Of a DNA stretch of 64,000 nt, positions 23,501-31,852 are shown piece by piece (within the stretch, counting starts at the first letter, position 1; each line of letters starts with the position of its first letter). Below the pieces are notes generated by a model. That model had not been told where the DNA came from. It searched no databases and saw only the letters and a program-made list of their open reading frames with translations. Made by a program: the position numbers and the translations under genes. The DNA comes from Sphaerimonospora sp050942215 (GTDB lineage Bacteria; Actinomycetota; Actinomycetes; Streptosporangiales; Streptosporangiaceae), in NCBI RefSeq assembly GCF_050942215.1, contig NZ_CP192056.1, positions 1,178,001 to 1,242,000 of the forward strand. Reading direction: 5' to 3'.

Positions 23501-23692
23501 TCGGACAGAAACGGGGAGGCGGGTTTCCTCCGGGGAAGTGTCGCGGCTCCACCTGCGGTTCGGTAACGGTTCGCTGGCAGTTCCGATACCCTTATCGCGC
23601 AGTGAACGCGGCGGATTCCGGATGGCCCGGCCACACAGACTCGGTGATCATGAAATTGTGTGTAGTGCGCCCAGCGTCGAGGCGATGACGCC

Positions 23693-24574
23693 GTGAAGAT
23701 TTCGTGTGTCATTCTCACCATGGGCAACAGGACCGCCGAGCTTGACCGTGCGGTCGCCTCCGCGCTCACACAGGCCGACGCCGATGTCGAGGTGGTGGTC
23801 GTCGGGAACGGCGCCGATGTCCCCGATCTCACGGCCCGGCCGCTGCCCGGCTCCGCCGCCGCTGTCAAGACCGTACGGCTCCCGCGGAACGTCGGCATCC
23901 CGGAGGGGCGCAACCGCGGCGTCCAGGAATGCTCGGGGGACATCGTCCTCTTCCTCGACGACGACGGATGGTACGCCGACTCAGCGGTCGCCGCCCACGT
24001 CCGCGACCGGTTCGCGCACGAGCCCGACCTCGCCGTGATCTCGTTCCGGGTGATGGACCCGGAGGGCGGCTCGGTGCAGCGGCGGCACGTGCCCCGGCTG
24101 CGCGCCGGCGACCCCGAGCGTTCGTCGCCTGTCACGACCTTCCTCGGTGGCGCATGCGCCATAAGGAAGTCCGCGTTCCTGCAGGTGGGCGGGCTTCCGG
24201 AGCGGTTCTTCTACGCGCATGAGGAGACCGACCTGGCCTGGCGGCTGCTGGGTGAGGGCTACCGGATCGAGTACGACGCGCAGACCGTGATGTATCACCC
24301 GCTGGTGCTGCCGAGCCGGCATGCCGACTTCTACCGGCTCAACGCACGCAACCGGGTGTGGCTGGCCCGCCGCAACTTGCCCTGGCCGCTCGCCGCGACC
24401 TATCTGCTCAACTGGATCGTCCTCACGCTCGTCCGCGAGAGGTCGGCGACGGCCGTCAAAGCGTGGTTCCGCGGCTTCGCCGAAGGGGTGCGCGAGTCGG
24501 CGGGCGACCGCCGCCCGATGTCCTGGCGCACGGCCTGGCGGATGCTCCGTCTCGGCCGCCCCCCCATCGTCTGA
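23693..24574 (+). CDS. Family 2 glycosyltransferase (rhamnosyltransferase-like)
   Basis: GTG start at 23693, after a 190-base gap in which no gene is seen. The 293-aa GT-A protein has ISCVILTMGNRTAELDRAVASAL, VRLPRNVGIPEGRNRGVQEC, DIVLFLDDDGWYAD (DxD), FLGGACAIRKSAFLQVGGLPERFF and HEETDLAWRLLGEGYRI. The N-x-G-x-x-x-GRN and EETDLAWR motifs are those of WbbL-like rhamnosyl and related transferases. It has one hydrophobic stretch near residue 240 (WPLAATYLLNWIVLTLV), so it may attach to the membrane. It follows the CDP-alcohol phosphotransferase operon and probably decorates the same polymer or lipid. Donor sugar unknown. Confidence 0.85.
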   Translation: MKISCVILTMGNRTAELDRAVASALTQADADVEVVVVGNGADVPDLTARPLPGSAAAVKTVRLPRNVGIPEGRNRGVQECSGDIVLFLDDDGWYADSAVAAHVRDRFAHEPDLAVISFRVMDPEGGSVQRRHVPRLRAGDPERSSPVTTFLGGACAIRKSAFLQVGGLPERFFYAHEETDLAWRLLGEGYRIEYDAQTVMYHPLVLPSRHADFYRLNARNRVWLARRNLPWPLAATYLLNWIVLTLVRERSATAVKAWFRGFAEGVRESAGDRRPMSWRTAWRMLRLGRPPIV

Positions 24575-24601
24575 CGGCCCCGGCCCGGACGCCGCGCGCG
24601 A

Positions 24602-25396
24602 TCACATCTCCTCGGCGCCGGAGAATTCCATCGAGAGACGGTCGATGGTGACGGTCATCAGCGCGTGCCTGGGCAGACCGAGCTCGCTCAGCTCCTTCGC
24701 GATCGGGTGGTTGCCCAGCCTGACCAGCGCACCGCCGGGCCGCCAGCGGATGCCGCGCGGGCGGACCGTCCAGGGCACGCGGCGGGTGACCCCCTCGGCG
24801 TGCGTGTAGGCGTCGATCATTCTCATCTCGTCACGCCTGCCCGGCAGTGCCGTACGCAGCGCCGCCGCCGGCAGCGGGAGACCCGGCCGGGTCAGCAGGT
24901 CGACGACCGGCCGCCCGTCCCTGCGTACGGTGCACCGTTTGTACGGCGTGCCGAGGCGAAGGTCGATCTCCGCCAGTTCCTTCGGGAACCCCCAGATGCC
25001 CCGGCCCGCCTCCAATGTGAAGCCCTGGTTCACCGGCAGCCAGTGGATGAAGGCGCCGCCCCCGGCCGTACGCAGGTCTTTCATACCCGCCAGCGCGCCA
25101 CGCCTGGGCGGCGGGCCGCTCGCCGGGGGCCGTACGAGGAACGCGACGCCGAACTCGTGGTAGGCGTCCAGATCGGAGTCCCGGTACTGCACGAACAGCA
25201 GCGTGCAGACGGCCCTGCCGGGCAGCACCTCGGTGACGTCCATCCCGGAGTAGGCGAGGACCGCCCTGGCGGGATCGGCCCGCACGAGGTACATGGCGGC
25301 GCAGAGCGTGGCATCCCGGACCCTGACCGGCATGTCCACCCGGCGCCCCTGAACAAGGTGGCTGACATGGCTCGGTACGCCTTCGCGTGGTGACAT
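24602..25396 (-). CDS. Acetoacetate decarboxylase-family protein
   Basis: The open frame extends to 25573; the ATG at 25396 removes a non-family leader, but its ribosome site (GGAAGG) is too close, so the start is uncertain (25333 is an alternative). Recognised features are MYLVRADPARAVLAYSGMDVTEVLPGRAVCTLLFVQYRDSDLDAYHEFGVAFLV, then FIHWLPVNQGFTLEAGRGIWGFPKELAEIDL and CTVRRDGRPVVDLL. GRGIWGFPK with K and the acidic residues after it corresponds to the ADC fold. Many actinobacterial members are not true acetoacetate decarboxylases. It converges on the GT2 with 27 bases between the stops. Function not assignable beyond the fold. Confidence 0.72.
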   Translation of the reverse strand: MSPREGVPSHVSHLVQGRRVDMPVRVRDATLCAAMYLVRADPARAVLAYSGMDVTEVLPGRAVCTLLFVQYRDSDLDAYHEFGVAFLVRPPASGPPPRRGALAGMKDLRTAGGGAFIHWLPVNQGFTLEAGRGIWGFPKELAEIDLRLGTPYKRCTVRRDGRPVVDLLTRPGLPLPAAALRTALPGRRDEMRMIDAYTHAEGVTRRVPWTVRPRGIRWRPGGALVRLGNHPIAKELSELGLPRHALMTVTIDRLSMEFSGAEEM

Positions 25397-25449
25397 GCCT
25401 TCCAGTACAGCAAGCCCGGCCGCCGAATGACACCCGTCGCCCCGGCGGG

Positions 25450-26091
25450 TCACGACCTGTTCAGGTAGACGAGTACGGCCAGCACACGGCGGTGGTCCTC
25501 CGCCGAGTTGGCCAGGCCGAGCTTGGCCATGATCGAGCTGACGTGGGTCTCGACGGTCCTGTCGGTGAGCCACAGCCGCCGGGCGATGCCGATGTTGGTG
25601 CGGCCCTCCGCCATGAGCGCCAGGACCTCGCGCTCCCGCCCCGTCAGCGAGGCCAGGGGATCGGCGACGCCGCGTCCGCCGATGAGCCGGGAGACGACCT
25701 CGGGGTCAAGGGCCGAGCCGCCGGCCGCCACCCGCCGCAGCGCGTCGAGGAAGTCGTCGACGTCGAACACCCGGTCCTTGAGCAGATAGCCGAACCCGCC
25801 GCGCGACACCAGGTCGACGGAGTGGCGGGTCTCGACGTGCTGAGAGAGCATGACGATGCCCAGGGCAGGGTGGCCGTCGCGGATCAGCCGGGCCGCCCGG
25901 GCCCCGTCGTCGGTGAGGTCCGGCGGCATCCGCACATTGATGATCGCCAGATCGGGATCGGTGGCCTCGACCGCGGCGATCAGCCCCGGGGCGTCCTGCG
26001 CCTTGGCCACGATTTCGTGCCCGGCATCGGCGAGCAGCCGGGCCAGCCCCTCCCGGAACAGCGCCGAGTCTTCGCCGATCACAACGCGCAC
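25450..26091 (-). CDS. NarL/LuxR-type response regulator lacking the phospho-acceptor Asp
   Basis: The GTG at 26091 overlaps the histidine kinase stop by 13 bases, and the 213-aa product starts MRVVIGEDSALFREGLARLLADAG with the expected acidic pocket (E7, D8). The phosphorylation position reads DLAIINVRMPP: Asn52 occupies the place of the usual Asp (V/L-D-x-RMPP). The lysine of the switch is present in GYLLKDRVFDVDDFL. The C-terminal LuxR helix-turn-helix is intact (LTGREREVLALMAEGRTNIGIARRLWLTDRTVETHVSSIMAKLGL). It is co-transcribed with the kinase. Loss of the phospho-Asp implies ligand- or partner-controlled action, or constitutive activity (inference). Confidence 0.88.
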   Translation of the reverse strand: MRVVIGEDSALFREGLARLLADAGHEIVAKAQDAPGLIAAVEATDPDLAIINVRMPPDLTDDGARAARLIRDGHPALGIVMLSQHVETRHSVDLVSRGGFGYLLKDRVFDVDDFLDALRRVAAGGSALDPEVVSRLIGGRGVADPLASLTGREREVLALMAEGRTNIGIARRLWLTDRTVETHVSSIMAKLGLANSAEDHRRVLAVLVYLNRS

Positions 26092-28100
26092 GGCAGCACC
26101 GCCTCCACCTGGGTGCCGCCGCCGACCGGACTCGTCAGCCGCAGCGCACCGCCCGCGGCCTCGACCCGGTCCACGAGACCGGCCAGCCCCGCGCCGGGCC
26201 GCACCTCGGCGCCGCCGGGCCCGTCGTCGCTCACCCGGACGGTGACCAGGTCGCCGGTACGGCTGACGCGGACGCCGATCGAGACCGGGCCGGCGTGCTT
26301 GACCGCGTTGGTCATCGCCTCGCTCGCCACGAAGTAGGCGGTCATCGCCACGTCGTCGGACAGGCCGTCGGCGGAGACGTCCAGCGACACCGGCACGGGG
26401 GCCTTGCTCGCCAGCGTCGCCAGCGCGTCGCCGAGGCCGTCGTCGAGACTGCTCGGCCGCAGGCCGTGCGCGATCCGCCGCAGCTCGGCCACCGCGGCGG
26501 CGAGCTCGGCCACCCACTCGTCCATCAGGGCGTCGAGGTCGGCGCCGACGCCGCTGCGGCGCTGCGCCAGGCGGATCGCCATGCCGAGGGAGACCAGACG
26601 CTGCTGCGCCCCGTCGTGCAGGTCGCGTTCGAGCCGCCGCCGCTCCTCGTAACCGGCGTGCAGCAGCCGGGCGCGGCCGGCCTCGGTCTCGGCGAGGGCC
26701 AGGCTGACCTCGATCCGCAGCCGGACCACCTCCACGAGCAGCGCGCCCGCGGCCGCCACCTCGCGCAGCAGTTCGCGGCTGCCCACCCCGCCGTGCACGA
26801 TAGCGCCGATCTCCCGGCCGCCGAGCCGTACCGGCGCCGTGTGCGCCGCACCGGCGTCGACCGGGTCGCCGGCCGCGTCGACCAGTCCGGGCGTGCCGGG
26901 CAGCCGGTAGCCGACCCGCAGCAGCGGGTCGCGTAGCGCGGCGCGCAGCACCGCCTCCAGCTCCTCGGGCTGCGCCTCGCCTGCGTACGTCCGGTCGCGC
27001 AGTTCCTCGATGGCGGTCAGCGCCGCCTGCCGTGCCGGGTAGAGCCTGCGGTCGACCCGGCGCTGCAGCCGGACGCGCAGCGGAGACAGCGCGGCGGCGC
27101 ACACGGCGGTCGCCGCTGCCGCCGCGATCGGCGAGTCGCGACCGGCGGTCAGGCCGGCGAGGAATGTGGCGACCGTGTAGAACGCGAGCAGGATCGTGGT
27201 GACCAGGGCGTAGGTGACGGCGGCGCTGATCGCCCGGTCGACGTCGTAGAGATCGTGCCGCAGCACGGCGATCGCCGTCGCCACCGGGATCGACACGGCC
27301 GTCGCCGCCAGGCCGGCGACCACCAGGTCCGCACTGCCGAAGAAGAGATAGCCGGCCCAGCACAGCAGCAGCGTGAGCGGCAGGAAGCCGGCGCCGAGGG
27401 CGAACCACTTCAGCTGCGCCCGCCTGACCTCGTCGGCCGCCCGCCGGTAGCGGATCACGGCGGCCGACGCCGACGTGACCAGCAGTCCGAGGAAGACCGG
27501 CAGCAGCGCCTCTCCCACAGTGAGCAGCACCGGCACGTACGCCTCCGGAGGACGCAGCAGATGCGGCGTGCTCTCGAACGGCGGCGGATACGGCTCGGTG
27601 ACGGCCGCCGCGATCAGCGTGAACAGCGTCGGTACGGCCAGCAGCCCGACGGCGGCCCAGCGCCAGCGCCGGCCGGGCAGCCGGCCGTCGGGAAAGACCA
27701 GCATGAGCAGCGCCGCCGGCACGTACAGGAACATCCAGTCGCCCTGCGACAGCGCCGCGTAGAACTCGGAGAGCGGCAGGTCGGGCCGCCGGGCGAAGGC
27801 CGTGGTGTACAGCTCGCCGACGGTGACCCATACCGCCGCCGCGCCGACCAGCACGAGCAGCGGGCCGACCACGCTGCGCGGCCGCCGGACGGCGACCACC
27901 ACGCCGAGCACGACGGAGGGCAGCGCCAGCGTGGTGCCGATCGCGAGCGCCATGCCGTTCTCGGCCGCCGTGTGGGCCGGGTACGCCGCCGTGGCCGTGC
28001 CGTCACCGGCGATCACGGCCAGCACCACCTCGATGCTCGTCAGCGCGCACACCACGGTCACGGCCGCGTACGCGAGCAGACGGGGGAGTGCCACGACCAC
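26079..28100 (-). CDS. Membrane histidine kinase, HisKA_3 type
   Basis: A GTG at 28100 starts a 673-aa protein; a second GTG two codons on is possible. About eight to ten hydrophobic helices occupy residues 1-330. A GAF-like linker follows (RDPLLRVGYRLPGTPGLVDAAGDPVDA), then the dimerisation/phosphoacceptor motif YEERRRLERDLHDGAQQRLVSLGM with His near residue 490. The HATPase_c boxes are SEAMTNAVKHAGPVSI (N box) and VSDDGPGGAEVRPGAGLAGLVDRVEAAGG (G boxes). The kinase motifs are all present, which contrasts with the regulator's missing Asp. It overlaps the regulator gene. The divergent small membrane genes at 28.2-29.3 kb are possible targets or sensors. Confidence 0.9.
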   Translation of the reverse strand: MVVALPRLLAYAAVTVVCALTSIEVVLAVIAGDGTATAAYPAHTAAENGMALAIGTTLALPSVVLGVVVAVRRPRSVVGPLLVLVGAAAVWVTVGELYTTAFARRPDLPLSEFYAALSQGDWMFLYVPAALLMLVFPDGRLPGRRWRWAAVGLLAVPTLFTLIAAAVTEPYPPPFESTPHLLRPPEAYVPVLLTVGEALLPVFLGLLVTSASAAVIRYRRAADEVRRAQLKWFALGAGFLPLTLLLCWAGYLFFGSADLVVAGLAATAVSIPVATAIAVLRHDLYDVDRAISAAVTYALVTTILLAFYTVATFLAGLTAGRDSPIAAAAATAVCAAALSPLRVRLQRRVDRRLYPARQAALTAIEELRDRTYAGEAQPEELEAVLRAALRDPLLRVGYRLPGTPGLVDAAGDPVDAGAAHTAPVRLGGREIGAIVHGGVGSRELLREVAAAGALLVEVVRLRIEVSLALAETEAGRARLLHAGYEERRRLERDLHDGAQQRLVSLGMAIRLAQRRSGVGADLDALMDEWVAELAAAVAELRRIAHGLRPSSLDDGLGDALATLASKAPVPVSLDVSADGLSDDVAMTAYFVASEAMTNAVKHAGPVSIGVRVSRTGDLVTVRVSDDGPGGAEVRPGAGLAGLVDRVEAAGGALRLTSPVGGGTQVEAVLPCAL

Positions 28101-28231
28101 ACGGTAGGCCGTGGGGGTGGCCGGAGTGAATACGTGCCAGCACGGAGACCGGACCCGAGTCGGCGCGGATCCGCAGGTGGGGGCCGCTCACCCACACTGC
28201 CGATATCGACCCGACCACTCAGGAGAAGCAC

Positions 28232-28582
28232 GTGAGACGCTCCGTACCCCTCATCATCGGACTGGTCCTGGCCGGCCTGTTCGCTCTCATCGATGTGATC
28301 CCGCTGCCGTCCGGCGATGGCGAGCACCCGCCGTTCGCGGTGGTACTCGCCGGTGCCGTACTCGGCCTGATCACCCTGGTCGGCGTCGTGCTCGCCTGGC
28401 GCGGCAGCCGCGCCGGGGTGGTGGCCGTGATCGTCACCAGGCTGCTGTCGGCGCTGACCGCCGTGCCGGCGTTCTTCGTCGAGGGCGTTCCAGGCCCGGC
28501 CATCGGCGCGGCCGCTGCGGGCATCGTGCTCACCCTCGTCTGCGTCGCGCTGCTCGCGCCAGCGCTGCGATCCAACGCCTGA
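28232..28582 (+). CDS. Small integral membrane protein (116 aa)
   Basis: GTG start with AGGAGAAG four to six bases upstream. The product is nearly all hydrophobic, with four predicted helices: PLIIGLVLAGLFALIDVIPL, FAVVLAGAVLGLITLVGVVLAW, AGVVAVIVTRLLSALTAVPAFF and AIGAAAAGIVLTLVCVALLAP. No known motif is seen. It is divergent from the histidine kinase (132 bases between the starts) and is followed closely by another membrane gene, so it may be controlled by, or signal to, the two-component pair. This link is positional only. Confidence 0.75.
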   Translation: MRRSVPLIIGLVLAGLFALIDVIPLPSGDGEHPPFAVVLAGAVLGLITLVGVVLAWRGSRAGVVAVIVTRLLSALTAVPAFFVEGVPGPAIGAAAAGIVLTLVCVALLAPALRSNA

Positions 28583-28618
28583 TCTCGTCGCTCTCAGCCC
28601 CACCTATGGAGGAGAATC

Positions 28619-29323
28619 ATGGAAACGACCGTCCCGTCCTCCGCGTCGCCTTCCGGCGTGTCCGCACCGGCGGAACCGCCCGGGCCGCGCAACCCCGCGC
28701 TCGCGCTGGCGCTGCTCATCGGGCCATGGGGATTCGTCGTCGCGAACGGCGCCTACGCCTGGGCCACGCGTAACGGAGGAGACGACAGCACCGGGGCGAG
28801 CGCGCTCGCGCTCGTGTCGGCCCATCCCGGCCTGTATCGGCTCAGTACCATCGCCGCGATGCTGGGCAGCCTCCTCATGGTTCCGGCGATGCTCGGTGCC
28901 AGGCGACTTGTGGGGGACCGGAGCCGGAGACTCGGTCTGATCGGCGCGACCCTGGTGGCCGCGGGATACATCTGCTACTTCGCGGTCGCCTTCACGGGGT
29001 TCACCGACTTGGCCATGGTGGAGCGCGGCGGTCCTATCGCGGATTACGCGGCGGTCCTCGACGGCGCCCAGAGCGACCCGTTGGGATTGTGGGTGTTCAT
29101 CCTCTTCGCGCTGGGCAACCTTATCGGCACGCTGCTGGTCGGGGTGGCCCTCCTCCGCAGCCACGCGGTCCCGATCTGGGCCGCCGCCGGGGTCATCGCG
29201 TGGCCTCCGCTGCATGTGATCGGGCTCGTGGCCGGCACCGAGTGGTTCGAGGTCGCGGGCGCTCTTCTGCAGGCGGCCGGCCTGGCCGTCACGGGCCTGC
29301 GCCTGCTGTCCCCGGCACGGTGA
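28619..29323 (+). CDS. Multi-pass membrane protein, DUF4386-like
   Basis: GGAGGAG lies close before the ATG. The 234-aa product has a Pro/Ser-rich 25-residue start and six helices (LALALLIGPWGFVVANGAYAW, LYRLSTIAAMLGSLLMVPAMLG, LGLIGATLVAAGYICYFAVAFTG, LGLWVFILFALGNLIGTLLVGVALL, VPIWAAAGVIAWPPLHVIGLVAG and the last near the end). The arrangement resembles DUF4386-type small membrane proteins. It sits 36 bases after the previous gene and ends just before a strong terminator hairpin. Function unknown. Confidence 0.72.
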   Translation: METTVPSSASPSGVSAPAEPPGPRNPALALALLIGPWGFVVANGAYAWATRNGGDDSTGASALALVSAHPGLYRLSTIAAMLGSLLMVPAMLGARRLVGDRSRRLGLIGATLVAAGYICYFAVAFTGFTDLAMVERGGPIADYAAVLDGAQSDPLGLWVFILFALGNLIGTLLVGVALLRSHAVPIWAAAGVIAWPPLHVIGLVAGTEWFEVAGALLQAAGLAVTGLRLLSPAR

Positions 29324-29341
29324 CCGAGGGGATCGAAACAG

Positions 29342-29367
29342 GCGGGCGGGGTGCTCACCCCGCCCGC
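29342..29367. terminator. Strong bidirectional terminator hairpin
   Basis: GCGGGCGGGG (29342-29351) pairs perfectly with CCCCGCCCGC (29358-29367) around the loop TGCTCA. It lies exactly between two convergent genes (stops at 29323 and 29379), as expected for a shared terminator. There is no U-tract. Confidence 0.75.
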
Positions 29368-29378
29368 ATACGTGAGAT

Positions 29379-31568
29379 CTAGCGACGAGCCTGAGGCGCG
29401 GCCACCGGATGAGCCGCCTGGGGCGGTCGCTGCGCGTCGGGGGACGGCGAGTGCTCTCCCTGGGACTGCTGGATCTTCGCCGGCTGCATGCGCGGCCTGC
29501 GGTAGAGCCAGACCAGCCGCGGTTCCAGCAGCCACTTGAACACGGTCCGGGTGATCGGCATGCACAGCACGATGGCCAGTGCGAACGAGGCGCTCGCGAT
29601 CGCCGCCACTCCGAGCGGGCCGTACAGCCAGGGGACGCTCAGCCAGCCCATCTCCTTGGCGATCAGCACGGGCACCCCGTGGAGGAGATAGCAGTAGAGC
29701 GTGCGGGTGCCGAGGTCGGAGAACCAGGTCTCCCGCCGGGGGACCAGCGAGAGCACGGCCGCCGACATGGCCAGCGCGGCGACGAGCAGCGCCGTCCGCA
29801 GCAACATGCCCTTCCACCAGACCAGGTGCAGCTGGGCGTAGCTGTTCTTGTAGTAGATCGGGCCGAGCTTCACGGTGAAGCTGGTCACCAGGAAGATCGC
29901 CACGGCCGCGCCGCCGACGAGGACGCACACGGACAGCACCCGCACCCAGCGGCGCTGGAGGTAGTCGAAGTACTCGGGCTTGAGCACGAGGCCGATGACG
30001 AAGAACGGCATGAGCCCGAAGAACCGGTCCATGCTGAAGTCGCCGCTGAGGTTGGAGAAGCCCGAGAACAGGTATACGACCACCGCGATGGTCACGGGAT
30101 AGCGCATGCGCTTCCACACCGGGGTGGACAGCCGCCAGAAGAGCAGTGCCAGCAGATACCAGTTCAGCCAGGCCGGGTCCATGATCGTGAGAGACCACTT
30201 CTGGCCGAGGGCGGTGCGGAGCAGGGCGTAGCCCACCTCGACGATCACGTACGGCACGAGGAACGTGTCGACCAGCTTGTTCGTCTTGGCGTTCGAGTTC
30301 CAGAAGTTCCTGGACAGATAACCGCTGATGATGACGAACAGCGGCATGTGGAAGACGTAGATGTAAAGGTACGCGGCCCGCGCGGAGCTCGCCGACAGCG
30401 TCGGCACGAGCGAGTGGCCCAGCGGCACCAGGGCGATCAGGAGGAACTTGACGTTGTCCAGGTAGGGATCGCGCTGCCGCTTGCGCGACGGCCGGGGGGT
30501 GGGGTCCGGTTCCGGATCGGGCTGCCGCCTGTGATCGAGCCCGGCGGGGTGCTGCCGCCGATCCTGCGGGTACCCGGCGGTCGTCCGGCGGTGGCCGAAG
30601 CCTTCTTCGCGGACGCTCTGCCGCCCGCCGAAGGGATCGGGGTCCGTGGCCCCGGGGAATGCCTGGAACCCGTGCACCTCCGTCGCGGCCTCCTGGACGT
30701 CCCGGAACGCCGCGGCGTCCCGGCGGTCCCCGCCGTCGTCCTCCCAGCTCGTGGCCGGGACCCAGGCGGGTAGCGGGGGCGCCCCCCCGGGGAACTCGTC
30801 GTCCGTGGCGCCCGTACGGCCGCCCGGTCTGCCCGTCGTGCCGCCGTGGTCGGCCGGCCCTCCCGAGGTCCGGCTCCAGGGGTCCCACTGGGCGGGCGAC
30901 GGCGCCGCCCCGGGCGCGGCATCCGGCCACTGCGGCGCGTGGAACTGGGACGACTGGATCGGCGACTGGATCTCCGTCGCCGGCCCGTCCCGCTCCCAGT
31001 CGCCGTACGGCTCGTGCCGGCCGAAGGCCCCGGCGGCGGCCGGATGAGCCGGGGAGGACGGATGAGCCGGGGAGGCCGGGGGATCGGCGTGATGGCCCCG
31101 GGAGGTGGAGAAGTAGTCGAACTCGGAGGAGGCGGCGGCGGGCTGCTGTCCACCCGGCGTCCCGCCGAGCCCGGCGGCGCCCCGCCTGCGCGGTCGCCGT
31201 ACCGGGAGGGGCGGCTTGTCGAGCGGTCCCTGCCCGGGGGTGTGGGGACCGGCGGAGCCGTCGGCCGGGGGAGCCGGAGGCGGTGTGGCGGTCATGGACG
31301 GTGGGGCGGCCAGCGGAACCGAGGCGTCAGGGTAAGCCGAGTAGGCCGAGGAGGCCGCGTGGGGCGAGGAGCTCGCGAGTGTGGAGGAGTCCGGGCCCGA
31401 GTGCGCGGGACCGGGGCCGTGCTCCGCTCGCTGACGGTCGCCGCTCTCCGCCGGGCCGGGCGAATCCACGGTGATCCGGCTGATCACGCCGGTGGGGGCC
31501 TCTTCGTCGTCGGCGTTGACGTCTGACTGCGGGACCTGGGCCGGAAGGTGATGACGGATGTCGCTCAC
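29379..31568 (-). CDS. Acyltransferase-3 family membrane protein with long disordered N-terminus
   Basis: GTG start at 31568 with no clear ribosome site. Of 729 residues, about 365 at the N-terminus are low-complexity Pro/Ser/Ala/Gly-rich and probably cytoplasmic. The membrane acyltransferase domain then begins at RDPYLDNVKFLLIALVPLGHSL, with AYLYIYVFHMPLFVIISGYLSRNF containing the conserved His and the region after it. About ten helices follow through GTRTLYCYLLHGVPVLIAKEMGW. Such proteins acetylate or succinylate envelope sugars, using acyl-CoA from the cytosol. A short basic tail of 50 residues ends it. The long disordered segment is unusual and may be a scaffold for wall or division proteins (inference). 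Confidence 0.85.
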   Translation of the reverse strand: MSDIRHHLPAQVPQSDVNADDEEAPTGVISRITVDSPGPAESGDRQRAEHGPGPAHSGPDSSTLASSSPHAASSAYSAYPDASVPLAAPPSMTATPPPAPPADGSAGPHTPGQGPLDKPPLPVRRPRRRGAAGLGGTPGGQQPAAASSEFDYFSTSRGHHADPPASPAHPSSPAHPAAAGAFGRHEPYGDWERDGPATEIQSPIQSSQFHAPQWPDAAPGAAPSPAQWDPWSRTSGGPADHGGTTGRPGGRTGATDDEFPGGAPPLPAWVPATSWEDDGGDRRDAAAFRDVQEAATEVHGFQAFPGATDPDPFGGRQSVREEGFGHRRTTAGYPQDRRQHPAGLDHRRQPDPEPDPTPRPSRKRQRDPYLDNVKFLLIALVPLGHSLVPTLSASSARAAYLYIYVFHMPLFVIISGYLSRNFWNSNAKTNKLVDTFLVPYVIVEVGYALLRTALGQKWSLTIMDPAWLNWYLLALLFWRLSTPVWKRMRYPVTIAVVVYLFSGFSNLSGDFSMDRFFGLMPFFVIGLVLKPEYFDYLQRRWVRVLSVCVLVGGAAVAIFLVTSFTVKLGPIYYKNSYAQLHLVWWKGMLLRTALLVAALAMSAAVLSLVPRRETWFSDLGTRTLYCYLLHGVPVLIAKEMGWLSVPWLYGPLGVAAIASASFALAIVLCMPITRTVFKWLLEPRLVWLYRRPRMQPAKIQQSQGEHSPSPDAQRPPQAAHPVAAPQARR

Positions 31569-31852
31569 GAGAGAAACGCTCAGCTATCTGTGGAAGGCTC
31601 GGGCTGTGGGGCTTTGAGGGGCAGGCCGGGCCCTGCGAATCCTCGGATCCGCGCGAAGCGGCCGGCGTTCGGACACTAGCGAAGGCGGCCCGGCACATCA
31701 CCCTCAACGGGCGAACACGGCGCGTCCGCCGATCACCAACCCTAACGTTCCGGCGAACACCTGTCGCGCCAGGGACTAAACGTAACCGATGTGACACCTA
31801 GCGGATCTTCAGGTTCGGCCGAGCGGAAGGAGAGCGGTGACGCCGGGGCGGT

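Noticed and set aside
26092..27831. Long minus-strand frame joined to the response regulator
   Set aside because: It is a shadow of the histidine kinase in another frame; the regulator starts at the GTG at 26091.
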